64,000 nt of DNA from Nocardia terpenica (GTDB taxonomy: Bacteria > Actinomycetota > Actinomycetes > Mycobacteriales > Mycobacteriaceae). The notes below the pieces were generated by a model. The model searched no databases, had not been told where the DNA came from, and saw only the letters and a program-made list of their open reading frames with translations. Shown piece by piece: positions 25,833 to 33,929 of this stretch. The stretch spans positions 62,001 to 126,000 of the forward strand of contig NZ_JABMCZ010000005.1 in assembly GCF_013186535.1 (NCBI RefSeq), written 5' to 3'. Both the position numbers and the translations under genes were made by a program. The number at the start of each line of letters is the position of its first letter. Position 1 is the stretch's first letter.

Positions 25833-26471
25833 GTGAGAGGGGTGGACGAACAAGTGCCCCACATGCTGCGTTCGGATGCCCGCGACAACCGCGAACGCAT
25901 CCTCGCAGTAGCGCGGAACGTATTCGCGACCGAGGGTTTGGACGTGCCGATGCGCGAGATCGCGCGACGGGCCCGTGTCGGGGCAGCCACCCTGTATCGC
26001 CGCTTCCCGACGAAGGAAGCCCTGGTCACAGCGGCGTTCGCCGAACAGATGACCGCCTGCACAGCCGTCGTACAGGAGGGGTTGGCCAGCGCCGACGCCT
26101 GGCAGGGCTTCCGCCTGGTGGTCGAGAAGATACTGGAGATGCACGCCCTCGACCGCGGCTTCGCCACCGCCTTCACCACCGAATTCCCCACGCAGGCCCG
26201 CACGTTCGGCACCGACCGCGATCGCACCGTGCGGGCCCTGCTCGAACTCATCCGGCGCGCAAAGGAATCCGGCGAACTCCGCGCCGACTTCGTCGTGGAG
26301 GACTTCCTCCTCGCGATGATGGCCAACCACGGCATCCGCACCGGCACTCCCGCGGCCACTCTTGCCGCCTCCCGCCGATTCACCGCGCTGATCATCCAAT
26401 CCTTCCAGGCCCACCCGGCTGTGACTGCGCTCCCGCCGCCCGTCCATCTCCCCCTCACTCCACCCCGGTAG
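25833..26471 (+). CDS. TetR/AcrR-family repressor
   Basis: The protein has 212 residues from the GTG at 25833; an in-frame ATG at 25863 (MLRSDARDNRERIL) is an equally likely start. The DNA-binding domain is DNRERILAVARNVFATEGLDVPMREIARRARVGAATLYRRFPTKEALVTAAF. The C-terminal domain matches the TetR_C group with FVVEDFLLAMMANHGI. It is divergent from the MDR reductase with a very short gap, the classic layout for local repression. Confidence 0.92.
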   Translation: MRGVDEQVPHMLRSDARDNRERILAVARNVFATEGLDVPMREIARRARVGAATLYRRFPTKEALVTAAFAEQMTACTAVVQEGLASADAWQGFRLVVEKILEMHALDRGFATAFTTEFPTQARTFGTDRDRTVRALLELIRRAKESGELRADFVVEDFLLAMMANHGIRTGTPAATLAASRRFTALIIQSFQAHPAVTALPPPVHLPLTPPR

Positions 26472-26591
26472 CGCCGTCGCGGGCGGCTTTGCTGGGCGTC
26501 GACTATCGCGTGCTGACGGCTTGCATCCAACTGCGTCGCGCCTGCAGGGCGCGGGTGGGCAAAGATTCACCCAGATAGGGTTGGGCACCGC

Positions 26592-27203
26592 TCATGTCGA
26601 GGTGGCCTGGTCGCGCCGGATGCCGTGATAGAGCAGATCGACGATCCGGCGGCCGGTTTGCTCCGGATCGAGACCCTCAGCAGAGCCGGAGTTGAGCCGG
26701 GCGAGAGCGGGTGCGACGAGAACCTCGCGAACGAGCTCGACATCGATGCCCGGATCGAGCTCGCCGACGGCGATGCCCTGCCGCAGGATCCGCCGTCCGA
26801 CCTCGCGCCGCGGCTCCACGACCTGGTCGAAGTAGCGGGCGTAGAGCTCGGGGAAGCTGGTGGCCTCTGCAAGCAGTGACCGCAGCACTGCGCTGGCTCG
26901 GGGGTCGAGGGTGCGTTCGATCAGGACAGCGAGGAATCCGGCGAGGTTCTGGCGGGCGCTCGGGCCGTCGAACGGCGGCATCGGCTTGTTGATCGCGTCG
27001 AGGACGTCGAAGTACAGTTCCTGCTTGGTCTTCCAACGCCGGTACAGCGAATTGCGGGACACGCCCGCGTAATCGGCAATGGTCACCAGCGACAGCCCGG
27101 ACAGCGACGCGCCCGCGGCGACGAGGTCGAGGACCGCGTCGATGGCGGCGACGTCGGTGCGGGGATCGCGCTTGCGGCCGGCGGTGCGTTCAGTGGTGGG
27201 CAT
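26592..27203 (-). CDS. TetR-family repressor of the hydrolase pair
   Basis: The protein has 203 residues. The helix-turn-helix is DVAAIDAVLDLVAAGASLSGLSLVTIADYAGVSRNSLYRRWKTKQELYFDVL. The C-terminal domain is TetR_C_16-like (FLAVLIERTLDPRASAVLRSLLAEA). It is divergent from the alpha/beta hydrolase gene at 27301. Two near-identical 22-base operators lie in the 97-base gap, so it most likely represses both itself and the hydrolase operon. Confidence 0.92.
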   Translation of the reverse strand: MPTTERTAGRKRDPRTDVAAIDAVLDLVAAGASLSGLSLVTIADYAGVSRNSLYRRWKTKQELYFDVLDAINKPMPPFDGPSARQNLAGFLAVLIERTLDPRASAVLRSLLAEATSFPELYARYFDQVVEPRREVGRRILRQGIAVGELDPGIDVELVREVLVAPALARLNSGSAEGLDPEQTGRRIVDLLYHGIRRDQATST

Positions 27204-27217
27204 GCGCCCAATCCTAT

Positions 27218-27239
27218 AACGGAACAGAACTGTTGCGTT
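27218..27239. promoter_or_regulatory. TetR operator copy 1
   Basis: A 22-base imperfect palindrome with left half AACGGAACAG and right half ending CTGTTGCGTT. It lies 14 bases before the start of the TetR gene. Copy 2 is 49 bases away and reads as its inverse. Confidence 0.75.
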
Positions 27240-27266
27240 CTGTGATCGACGTACCTAGGATTACGA

Positions 27267-27288
27267 AACGCAACAGCTCAGTTCCGTT
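27267..27288. promoter_or_regulatory. TetR operator copy 2
   Basis: This 22-base imperfect palindrome has left half AACGCAACAG and right half ending AGTTCCGTT. It is the inverse of copy 1 with two or three differences. It lies 12 bases before the hydrolase ATG, overlapping the likely ribosome-binding and transcription start region. Each copy therefore covers one of the two divergent genes. Confidence 0.75.
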
Positions 27289-27300
27289 TTAAGGGTAGTC

Positions 27301-28119
27301 ATGGCCAATTTCACCGCTCACGGCATCAACCAGTACTACGAACTCCACGGCAACCCGGTCGACCCGCCGGTACTGCTCATCTCCGGGCTGGGCGGAATCG
27401 GCGCCAGCTGGGGGCCGCAGGTCGAGCGCTTCGCCGAGCGCTACTACGTGATCCTGCCCGACCAGCGCGGCACGGGGCGCACCACGCGCACCACCGACGG
27501 TCACGCGACCGAGCAACTCGCCGCGGACATGGCCGCCCTGGTCGAGCATCTCGACCTGGGGCCGGTCCACGTCGTCGGCGAGTCGACCGGCGGTGCGATC
27601 GCCCAGTACATGGCGCTGAACCACCCGGATGCGGTCCGTTCACTCGTGATGTCGTCGAGCTTCGCCCGCTTCGACGCCTACACCAAGCGTGAGTTCGCAG
27701 TGCGCCGCACGCTGCTCGCCGAATCCGACCGGGAAACCATCTACAACCTCTACGCGGTGTTCCTGTTCGCCCCGCGCTACACCCGCGAGCATCCCGAGCG
27801 CGTGCAGGCGTGGATCGACCGGATCCTGGCGAATCCCGTAGAACCGCAGGATCATCGGATCGCTGTGCAACGTACCGAGATGATCATCGCCCACGACGCT
27901 TTGGCGAAGCTGGGTGACATCCGGCAGCCGACACTGGTGCTGTGCGGCGATCATGACGCATGCACACCGCAACCGCTATCGGAGGAGATCGCTGCCGGCG
28001 TGCCCGGGGCGGAGCTGGCCGTAATCGCCGAGGGCGGGCACCTGATCGAGCTCGAGCAGCCGGAGGAGTACTTCCGGATTGTGAGCTCCTTCCTGGACCG
28101 GCAACTGTCCAACGATTAG
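27301..28119 (+). CDS. Alpha/beta-fold hydrolase
   Basis: The protein has 272 residues. The fold motifs are PPVLLISGLGGIGASW (oxyanion hole), nucleophile elbow VVGESTGGAIAQ with Ser near residue 98, acid in LVLCGDHDACTP, and His in GGHLIELEQPEEY. This is the 3-oxoadipate enol-lactonase/C-C hydrolase type. It is first in a two-gene operon, 9 bases from a second hydrolase. The TetR operator directly upstream suggests induction by its substrate. The substrate is unknown. Confidence 0.9.
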   Translation: MANFTAHGINQYYELHGNPVDPPVLLISGLGGIGASWGPQVERFAERYYVILPDQRGTGRTTRTTDGHATEQLAADMAALVEHLDLGPVHVVGESTGGAIAQYMALNHPDAVRSLVMSSSFARFDAYTKREFAVRRTLLAESDRETIYNLYAVFLFAPRYTREHPERVQAWIDRILANPVEPQDHRIAVQRTEMIIAHDALAKLGDIRQPTLVLCGDHDACTPQPLSEEIAAGVPGAELAVIAEGGHLIELEQPEEYFRIVSSFLDRQLSND

Positions 28120-28128
28120 GGACGAGTC

Positions 28129-28959
28129 ATGGTCGAGCATCTTCGATTGGGGAATGCGGACATCGCGTTCTGGGACGAGGGCGACGGTGAGCCGATTCTG
28201 TTGGTGCACGCATCCTTCGGTGCCGACTGGTTCGCGCCGGTTGCCCGGATGCTGCCCGAGTACCGGGTCCTGCGCACCCACCGAGCAGGCTACGGCCGCA
28301 GCCGGGACCTGAGCCACACCCTCGGCCTGGCCGACCACGCCGAACATCTCGCCGAAGTCCTGGGCTCGACGGGGATCGAGCAGGCCCATGTGGTGGGTCA
28401 TTCCAGCGGCGCAACCATCGCGCTGCAACTGGCCGCCTCGCACCCGCGGCTGGTGCGGTCGATGGTGTTGCTGGAACCGGCGGCTCCGGCTGCCCCCGAC
28501 GAGCCCCGCGGCCAAGTGATAGCCGATGCCATCGCGGCGGCCCGAAGCGGGGATCTGGACCGGGCTTTCGACCTGTTCCTGGGTAGTGTGATGAGCCCGG
28601 GTTATCGCGATGTGCTCAGCCGGGCCCTAGGTGTCGCCGGCCTGGCGGAGTCGGTCCGCAGCGGCGGGTACTTCTTCGAGTGCGAAATGGCCGCACTGGT
28701 CGGCTGGGACGCGGTCGGCCTGGAGACCCTCGAACAACCCGCACTGCTGGTGGACGGCGGTGCAGGTGAGTATCTCGGCAGCCCCTATCGCGCCCGCAAC
28801 CGAGCGCTCGCCGGTCGGCTCCGTAATGCCGTCCGGCTGACCCTGCCTGGTCTCAGCCACGCACTGCCGCTGGAGAATCCGTGCCTCGTCGCACGAACCA
28901 TCCGGGATTTCGTCGGCCGGTATCCCATTGCCGGATCCGCCGACGCACCATTGGTCTGA
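28129..28959 (+). CDS. Second alpha/beta-fold hydrolase of the operon
   Basis: The protein has 276 residues. Motifs are EPILLVHASFGADWF, nucleophile elbow VVGHSSGATIALQLAASHP (Ser near residue 87), acid in ALLVDGGAGEYL, and His in LPGLSHALPLENP. It differs clearly from the upstream hydrolase, so the pair is not a recent duplication. It is co-transcribed with that gene. No other catabolic gene follows, so the two may work in series on an ester or lactone. Confidence 0.9.
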   Translation: MVEHLRLGNADIAFWDEGDGEPILLVHASFGADWFAPVARMLPEYRVLRTHRAGYGRSRDLSHTLGLADHAEHLAEVLGSTGIEQAHVVGHSSGATIALQLAASHPRLVRSMVLLEPAAPAAPDEPRGQVIADAIAAARSGDLDRAFDLFLGSVMSPGYRDVLSRALGVAGLAESVRSGGYFFECEMAALVGWDAVGLETLEQPALLVDGGAGEYLGSPYRARNRALAGRLRNAVRLTLPGLSHALPLENPCLVARTIRDFVGRYPIAGSADAPLV

Positions 28960-29156
28960 CCAGGTGCAGGCAGCAGCCTTGGCGGATATCCGCCGACTCA
29001 GTGCTTGACCACCTGCCGATACGAGGCTGCCGTCCGGCACTTGGACACCCGGCAGAGCATCACTGTGGATCGCGCTGTCGGGCAACGGTTGTCCACTTCC
29101 CGCGCGCGGCCACTTGCCGCTGGCGTCCGCGCCGATCCGGCGCGCTACTGCGCCGA

Positions 29157-29603
29157 GTGACAGGGACGCAACTCGGCCGACGGCCGGCCGAGATCGCGCT
29201 GGCCGAGATCGGCGCCGACGAGTTCGGCCTGGCGCCGGCGCAGTTTCTGGTGCTGCAGGATCTGTTCCTCAACGGGCACAGCAGCATCAGCGAAATCGCG
29301 GGGCGGGCGGGTTTGGCGCAGAGTCGGGTGTCGACCAGTGCGCGTGAGTTCGTCGATCGGGGTTGGGCGCGCACCACCGCCGATCCGGCCGACGGTCGCA
29401 AGACCCTGGCGGAGCTCACCGACGAAGTGAAGGCCGCGGGCGCGCAGCGCCGGGTCGATCGAGCCGACCTCACTCTCGCGCAAGCCTTGTCGGGTGTGAC
29501 CGCCGTCGAGCGCCACGAACTGATCCAGGCACTGGACCGGTTGCATCGGCTGCTCGTTTCGGACGACGCGCCCCGCAGATTCCCGGACGCTGCCGCCCGC
29601 TGA
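29157..29603 (+). CDS. MarR-family regulator
   Basis: The winged helix is clear: FGLAPAQFLVLQDLFLNGHSSISEIAGRAGLAQSRVSTSAREFVDRGWARTTADPADGRKTLAELTDEV, with the D-P-x-D-x-R-K wing motif of MarR proteins. The start is unclear. The GTG at 29157 gives 148 residues, but some members have a longer first helix and the frame is open further upstream. The 28960-29156 gap has no gene. It may regulate the hydrolases or an unlinked target. Confidence 0.75.
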   Translation: MTGTQLGRRPAEIALAEIGADEFGLAPAQFLVLQDLFLNGHSSISEIAGRAGLAQSRVSTSAREFVDRGWARTTADPADGRKTLAELTDEVKAAGAQRRVDRADLTLAQALSGVTAVERHELIQALDRLHRLLVSDDAPRRFPDAAAR

Positions 29604-30210
29604 GCCGGGCCACGGCGGTGTCGGTGACGCGACTCGGTCACGGTCCGAATAGTCGGCGTCGGCGTGCGCCCCTCGGCGCGCCGACGCAGACCAGCGCCAC
29701 CCATGCGCGCTGTAAACCACAGCGTCCGATTCGGCCGCCGCGGGCGGCGGTCCTGGCTGCTGGTCGCCATCACCGCTCACCACCCGAGGCCACGCGGCGG
29801 GCACGTACAGGCACATGAGGAACACCTGGCCTGCTTGACCGCCTGCCGATCCGAGGGCTACCGTCATCCACATGAACACCTCCAGCCTTGCTGGAGGAAG
29901 GTTCAGGGTGTCTGAGTCCCCCCTCGGACACAGTTCTCTTTACCCAATAAGGATTTCCGTGGCGCGTGTCAAAGCGCGCTTGAACACACTCCTGACGACC
30001 CGCTCGCCAGCGGGTTTGTCGCATCTTCCCAAGTCGGCTACCTGCCGCCGTATCGCCCTGTCACACCCCGGCCGTCGGTGGTCGCTGCCCGGGTTCAGCC
30101 GCAGGGCGGCTGCTCGACATCCGGCCAGCCGCACCCACTTTCGCCCAGTACATCCCCAAGGTGCGTGCCCGCGTTGCAGAAGCGGCGGCAGGCACCCACG
30201 GTTCGGCGCA
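29604..30210. other. 607-base region without a gene
   Basis: This lies between the MarR gene and the 3' end of the lasso operon. Open frames here do not look like proteins. It contains the tRNA-like segment at 29900-29931 and is the likely right border of the recombinase-bearing element. Confidence 0.5.
29900..29931 (+). other. Degenerate copy of the tRNA-Leu 3' end (candidate attachment-site remnant)
   Basis: The segment reads GGTTCA, then nine extra bases, then AGTCCCCC, C, TCGGACAC. The tRNA-Leu 3' end reads GGTTCA, AGTCCCCC, TCCGGACAC (19129-19151). The blocks are in the same orientation and order. The extra bases form a small hairpin (TGTCTGAG with CTCGGACA), which could instead be an unrelated stem-loop. 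Confidence 0.4.
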
Positions 30211-30684
30211 CTATCTACAGCCCCCGAGCCGTACGGGTGCCGAAAGCCTGTGTGCGACGGCCGAACCGGTCGTCAGCGGGGGCACGGTCATGAGGGCGCG
30301 GTAGTATCCGGCGCTGGTCGGTTCCCCTATCGGCTCGCTGTCGACCTCAACCCAGGCGTGGGCGGCGAAGGGGCCGGTGCGCACCCCGGCACACCATGTG
30401 GGCCAGGTGCCATGGAGTCGGCAGAGCAGTGCGGTGGCCAGGGAGCGGGGCAAGCAGTACGGGCCCGCGCACATCATGCTCGTGCCGGTCACGGTGTCAC
30501 GTGCTGCGAGCGCCTGGGCGGGTGTTGCGGGTGCCGCGCCGACCCGCACCACCGTCAGGACGGCGCGGATACGACGGGGTGGCTGGTGGGCCAACAGGCG
30601 GGCGGCAGCGATTGCCAGATGTGCCACGAGGCGACGGCGTAGCCGTGGCTCGGCGTCGAGGGGGAGGACGACGGGCCCGCTCAT
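30211..30684 (-). CDS. Lasso peptide leader peptidase (B2, transglutaminase-like)
   Basis: The protein has 157 residues. It is the cysteine protease that removes the lasso leader. The catalytic Cys is in AGPYCLPRSLATALL, the His in GPFAAHAWVEV, and an Asp follows in VDSEPIGE. The order Cys-His-Asp and the spacing match lasso B2 proteins. Its ATG overlaps the stop of the B1 gene (ATGA), so it works with B1, which delivers the precursor. It is the last gene of the minus-strand lasso operon. Confidence 0.92.
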   Translation of the reverse strand: MSGPVVLPLDAEPRLRRRLVAHLAIAAARLLAHQPPRRIRAVLTVVRVGAAPATPAQALAARDTVTGTSMMCAGPYCLPRSLATALLCRLHGTWPTWCAGVRTGPFAAHAWVEVDSEPIGEPTSAGYYRALMTVPPLTTGSAVAHRLSAPVRLGGCR

Positions 30685-30941
30685 ATGGTCACCAGTCCCG
30701 CTTCTCGCAGATGGTTCACCAGATCGGTGACGTCGTGGGCCGCGCGGCCGTGGTCGATGGCGTAGCGGTCGGCCAACTGCTTCGTGGCCTCCTGCGGTGT
30801 GCCACCGGCCAGGAGAATGCTCAGCACGAGCGAGCCGCTGGAATTGAGCTGCCAGTAGGCGCCGGTGTGCTCATCGAGGAGCACCGTGCCCTCGTCGTCG
30901 GTTGTCATCGATACGCCTCGACGCACTGCAAAAATCGTCAT
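30681..30941 (-). CDS. Lasso peptide recognition element protein (B1, PqqD-like)
   Basis: The protein has 86 residues of the PqqD/RRE winged-helix fold: GTVLLDEHTGAYWQLNSSGSLVLSILLAGGTPQEATKQLADRY, with the LLDxxxGxYWxLN strand pattern that binds the leader and the EATKQLADRY helix. It binds the conserved Tyr/Pro region of the precursor leader and presents it to B2 and C. It starts 19 bases after the ABC gene ends and overlaps B2. Confidence 0.93.
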   Translation of the reverse strand: MTIFAVRRGVSMTTDDEGTVLLDEHTGAYWQLNSSGSLVLSILLAGGTPQEATKQLADRYAIDHGRAAHDVTDLVNHLREAGLVTI

Positions 30942-30960
30942 CTGTACTCATCTCTTCCGG

Positions 30961-32709
30961 TCAGGAGAAGTTGGGAACGACAGTTGGGGGATGCCGGGGC
31001 ACGTTCTCCGCGGTTCCGGCGGTCAGCTGCCGGTACAGCTCGCTGGTCTGCAACAGCTGGTGATGCGGGCCGATCGCATGCACCCGGCCCTGATCCAGGA
31101 CCACAATCTGTCGAGCATCCGTGGCCACGCTCAGCCGGTGTGTCACGGCGATGACGGTGCGGATTCTGGCTTCCCCGATGATGGTTCGGAACAGCTTCCG
31201 TTCCGTGCGACCGTCCAACTGCGAGGTTGCCTCGTCGAGAATCAGGACATCCGCCTTGCGCAGCAGAGCTCTCGCTACCGCAATCCGTTGCCGCTGACCG
31301 CCGGACATGGAGATACCGCGCTCCCCAACCGGTGTGTCGAGCCCCTGGGGCAGCGAGTCGATCCACTCGTGCAGGTCGACGGCCCGCAGGGCGGCCATCA
31401 CGTCGGTGGTGCCCGCATCGGGTGCACCGTAGCGCAACGCCGCGCGGACAGTATCCCCGAGCAAGGCCGCATCCTGTTCGACGTAGGCGATCCGGTGGCG
31501 GAGATGCCGTCGCGAATAGCGGCGAATGTCGGTCCGGTCCAGGAGGATTCGTCCTCGCTCCACTTCGTGGAATCGCTCGATCAAGCTGAGCACGGTGGTC
31601 TTGCCTGCGCCCGAGGGACCCACGAGCAGCGTGAGACCACGGTGCGCCTCGAAGGACACGTCGGTCAGAATCCGCCTGCCGCCGTAGGTGAAACCGACCC
31701 CCTCCAGCCGGACCCCGGGCGGGTGCGGCGATGCCCCGTCCACTGTGTCGGTCTCGCTCACTTCGGCCGAGAGGCAACGGATTTGCTCGATCCGCCGGAT
31801 CGCCGCCAATCCCGCCGCCAGCACGGAGGCCGCACCGCCGAACAGGGAGATCGGGTTCCGGAGGTACACCACGTACAGCAGGAACGCCACCAGCTCGGGC
31901 ACGGTGAGGGCACCCGCGGAGACTCGGGCGATGCCGAGCACGAGAGCGGCGAGGAACACCAGCTCGATCGAGACCTTGGCGATTCCGTCGGCCACCGCCT
32001 CGATCCGAGCGGCCTCGATGCCTGTCCGATACGCCTGCTCGGCGTAGCCGCGAAGGACCCCTTCCTCACGATCCTCGACGGCGAACGCCTTGACCGTCCG
32101 GAAACTCACCATGACCCGCTGCAGGGCACCCATCATGTGGCCGAGTCGATCCTGCAGCCGCCCCGTCCTCCGGTACAGCAGTTTCCAGCAGAACCAGTCG
32201 GCGACCGCGGCCGGCACGAGCATCATCAGCACGACCAGGAGCATCAGCGGGTCGATCGTCGACATCAGGACGCAGGCCACGGCGAGGGCCAGCGGCGCGG
32301 CCAGGATGTTGACCATCGCGCTCGACAGAGCGCCTTGCAGGAGCGTGGTATCACCCGCGAAGCGGGACAGCGTGTCGCCGGTCGAGCAGTTCTCGAGATC
32401 CGGGACGCGGGCACGGAGAATGCGCGACACCAGGTCCAGGCGGATACCGAGGGTCAGCCGGTGGCCGAAGCGTTCGAGCGCGTACTTGGCCACCATCGAC
32501 AGCACGATGCTGGACAGTGCGGCAACTGCCATGAGCACCACGGGCGTCCGCAGGCTCTCCCCGGACTGGAGAGCACCGAGGACCTTGTTGATCACCAGCG
32601 GCTGTACCAGCGCGGCGCTTTGGGATGCGAACTGCAGGAACAGAAGAAGGACCAGGACCAGCCGACCATCCCGGACATAACTCCACATCTGTTCGCTTCC
32701 ACCCCTCAT
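30961..32709 (-). CDS. ABC transporter (membrane plus ATPase), lasso exporter
   Basis: The protein has 582 residues. Residues 1-310 hold six membrane helices of the ABC_membrane type (LVLVLLLFLQFASQSAALVQPLVIN at the start). Residues 340-570 are the ATPase: Walker A LLVGPSGAGKTTVLS, signature SMSGGQRQRIAVARALL, Walker B VLILDEATSQLDG, and the H-loop VIAVTHRLSVA. No N-terminal C39 peptidase is fused, in line with a separate B2 peptidase. The ATG overlaps the P450 stop. It probably exports the mature peptide and gives self-protection. Confidence 0.93.
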   Translation of the reverse strand: MRGGSEQMWSYVRDGRLVLVLLLFLQFASQSAALVQPLVINKVLGALQSGESLRTPVVLMAVAALSSIVLSMVAKYALERFGHRLTLGIRLDLVSRILRARVPDLENCSTGDTLSRFAGDTTLLQGALSSAMVNILAAPLALAVACVLMSTIDPLMLLVVLMMLVPAAVADWFCWKLLYRRTGRLQDRLGHMMGALQRVMVSFRTVKAFAVEDREEGVLRGYAEQAYRTGIEAARIEAVADGIAKVSIELVFLAALVLGIARVSAGALTVPELVAFLLYVVYLRNPISLFGGAASVLAAGLAAIRRIEQIRCLSAEVSETDTVDGASPHPPGVRLEGVGFTYGGRRILTDVSFEAHRGLTLLVGPSGAGKTTVLSLIERFHEVERGRILLDRTDIRRYSRRHLRHRIAYVEQDAALLGDTVRAALRYGAPDAGTTDVMAALRAVDLHEWIDSLPQGLDTPVGERGISMSGGQRQRIAVARALLRKADVLILDEATSQLDGRTERKLFRTIIGEARIRTVIAVTHRLSVATDARQIVVLDQGRVHAIGPHHQLLQTSELYRQLTAGTAENVPRHPPTVVPNFS

Positions 32710-33929
32710 CGGAGACGAACGGAAAGCTCGGTGGGCGCGCGGAGAAAGGAAGGGCGCCAAGTGATCTCGGCGGGACAGGCGGCCAAGGCCAGACCGGGGA
32801 AGCGCTGCACGAGGGCCGTCAGCGCGATCTCGGCGACCGCTCGCCCCAGGGGGGCGCCGACGCAGAAGTGTGCGCCGTAGCCGAACGCCAGGTGCGAGGT
32901 GTCCTGTCGCGTGATATCGAACCGGTCCGGATCGGGGAACCGCTGCGGGTCGCGATTGGCCGCGGCGAGCACGACCTGGACGGTCTGGCCCTGCGGGATT
33001 CGCACCCCGTCGACCTCCACGGGTTCCTGGGTGAAGCGGCGGGCCGCCAGCTCGAGCGGGCAACGGTACCGCAGCACCTCCTCGACCGCCGGAGTGGTCA
33101 GCGCGGGTTGTCTCCGGAGCAGCTCCAGTTGCCGGGGATGAGTGAGCAGGGTGTAGACCGCGGTACCGATCAGGCTGCTCGTCGCATCGAGACCGGCCAG
33201 GAGCAGCGAAATGAGCAGAGTGAGGAGTTCGGTCTCATCCAACCGGCCTTCGTCGTGGGCCCGGACCATGTCCGATACCAGGTCGTCACCCGGCTTCTCC
33301 CGGCGCAGTCGGAGCAGCCGGGACGCGAAGTCCACCATGGGACGTAGCGGGTCGTCCGGCTGATCGGGACGATTGGTGCGCACCGCCTGCGTATGCACGA
33401 CGAGATCATCGCGGTCTTCCGGGTCGAGATCGAGTAGTTCCCCCAGCACCCGGGCGGGTAGCGGATCGGCGAAGTGTTCCATCAGGTCCACGCTGCCGTC
33501 GTGTTCGCCGAGCCGGTCCACGGCCTGGTCGATTACCCGTGTGATCCGGGGTCGCAGGGCGCGGACGTGCTGTGCGGTGAAGTGACGCGCCACCACTTTG
33601 CGCAACCGTGTGTGGTGCGGTGTATCGCGGCGAGCCAGAATGTTTTCGAAGTATCGTTGGATGCCTTCGGGAATGGCGGCTTTCGGGAGTGATTCCCCGG
33701 CGGCGATACCGCAGTCGTTGCGCTGCAGGCGATTGTCCTGCAGCAGGGTCTTGGACTCGTCGTAGGTGGTCACAAGCCACGCCGGGCTGTCCGTCGTGTA
33801 CTGCGCCCGGCAAACGGACTGCTGCTCGCGCAGCGAACGATACGTGGAATATTGGTCGCCGTGGAACGGGTCGCTGAACAGATCCGGAACGTCCGGCGGC
33901 GGCGATACCTTGTTGTTCACGATATTCAC
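32706..33929 (-). CDS. Cytochrome P450 in the lasso peptide operon
   Basis: The protein has 407 residues from a GTG start that overlaps the cyclase stop. The I-helix motif is LLLAGLDATSSLIG, the K-helix is VEEVLRY, and the haem loop is FGYGAHFCVGAPLGR with the Cys ligand. No transmembrane segment is present, as usual for soluble bacterial CYPs. Translation coupling to the cyclase before it and the exporter after it makes it a tailoring enzyme of the lasso peptide. The Trp, Tyr, Pro or Arg in the core are candidate hydroxylation or crosslink sites (inference). No ferredoxin gene is adjacent. Confidence 0.93.
   Translation of the reverse strand: MNIVNNKVSPPPDVPDLFSDPFHGDQYSTYRSLREQQSVCRAQYTTDSPAWLVTTYDESKTLLQDNRLQRNDCGIAAGESLPKAAIPEGIQRYFENILARRDTPHHTRLRKVVARHFTAQHVRALRPRITRVIDQAVDRLGEHDGSVDLMEHFADPLPARVLGELLDLDPEDRDDLVVHTQAVRTNRPDQPDDPLRPMVDFASRLLRLRREKPGDDLVSDMVRAHDEGRLDETELLTLLISLLLAGLDATSSLIGTAVYTLLTHPRQLELLRRQPALTTPAVEEVLRYRCPLELAARRFTQEPVEVDGVRIPQGQTVQVVLAAANRDPQRFPDPDRFDITRQDTSHLAFGYGAHFCVGAPLGRAVAEIALTALVQRFPGLALAACPAEITWRPSFLRAPTELSVRLR

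Noticed and set aside
29900..29931. Intact second tRNA gene
   Set aside because: Only the T-arm and acceptor-like blocks are present with a nine-base insertion. No anticodon arm or D arm precedes it.
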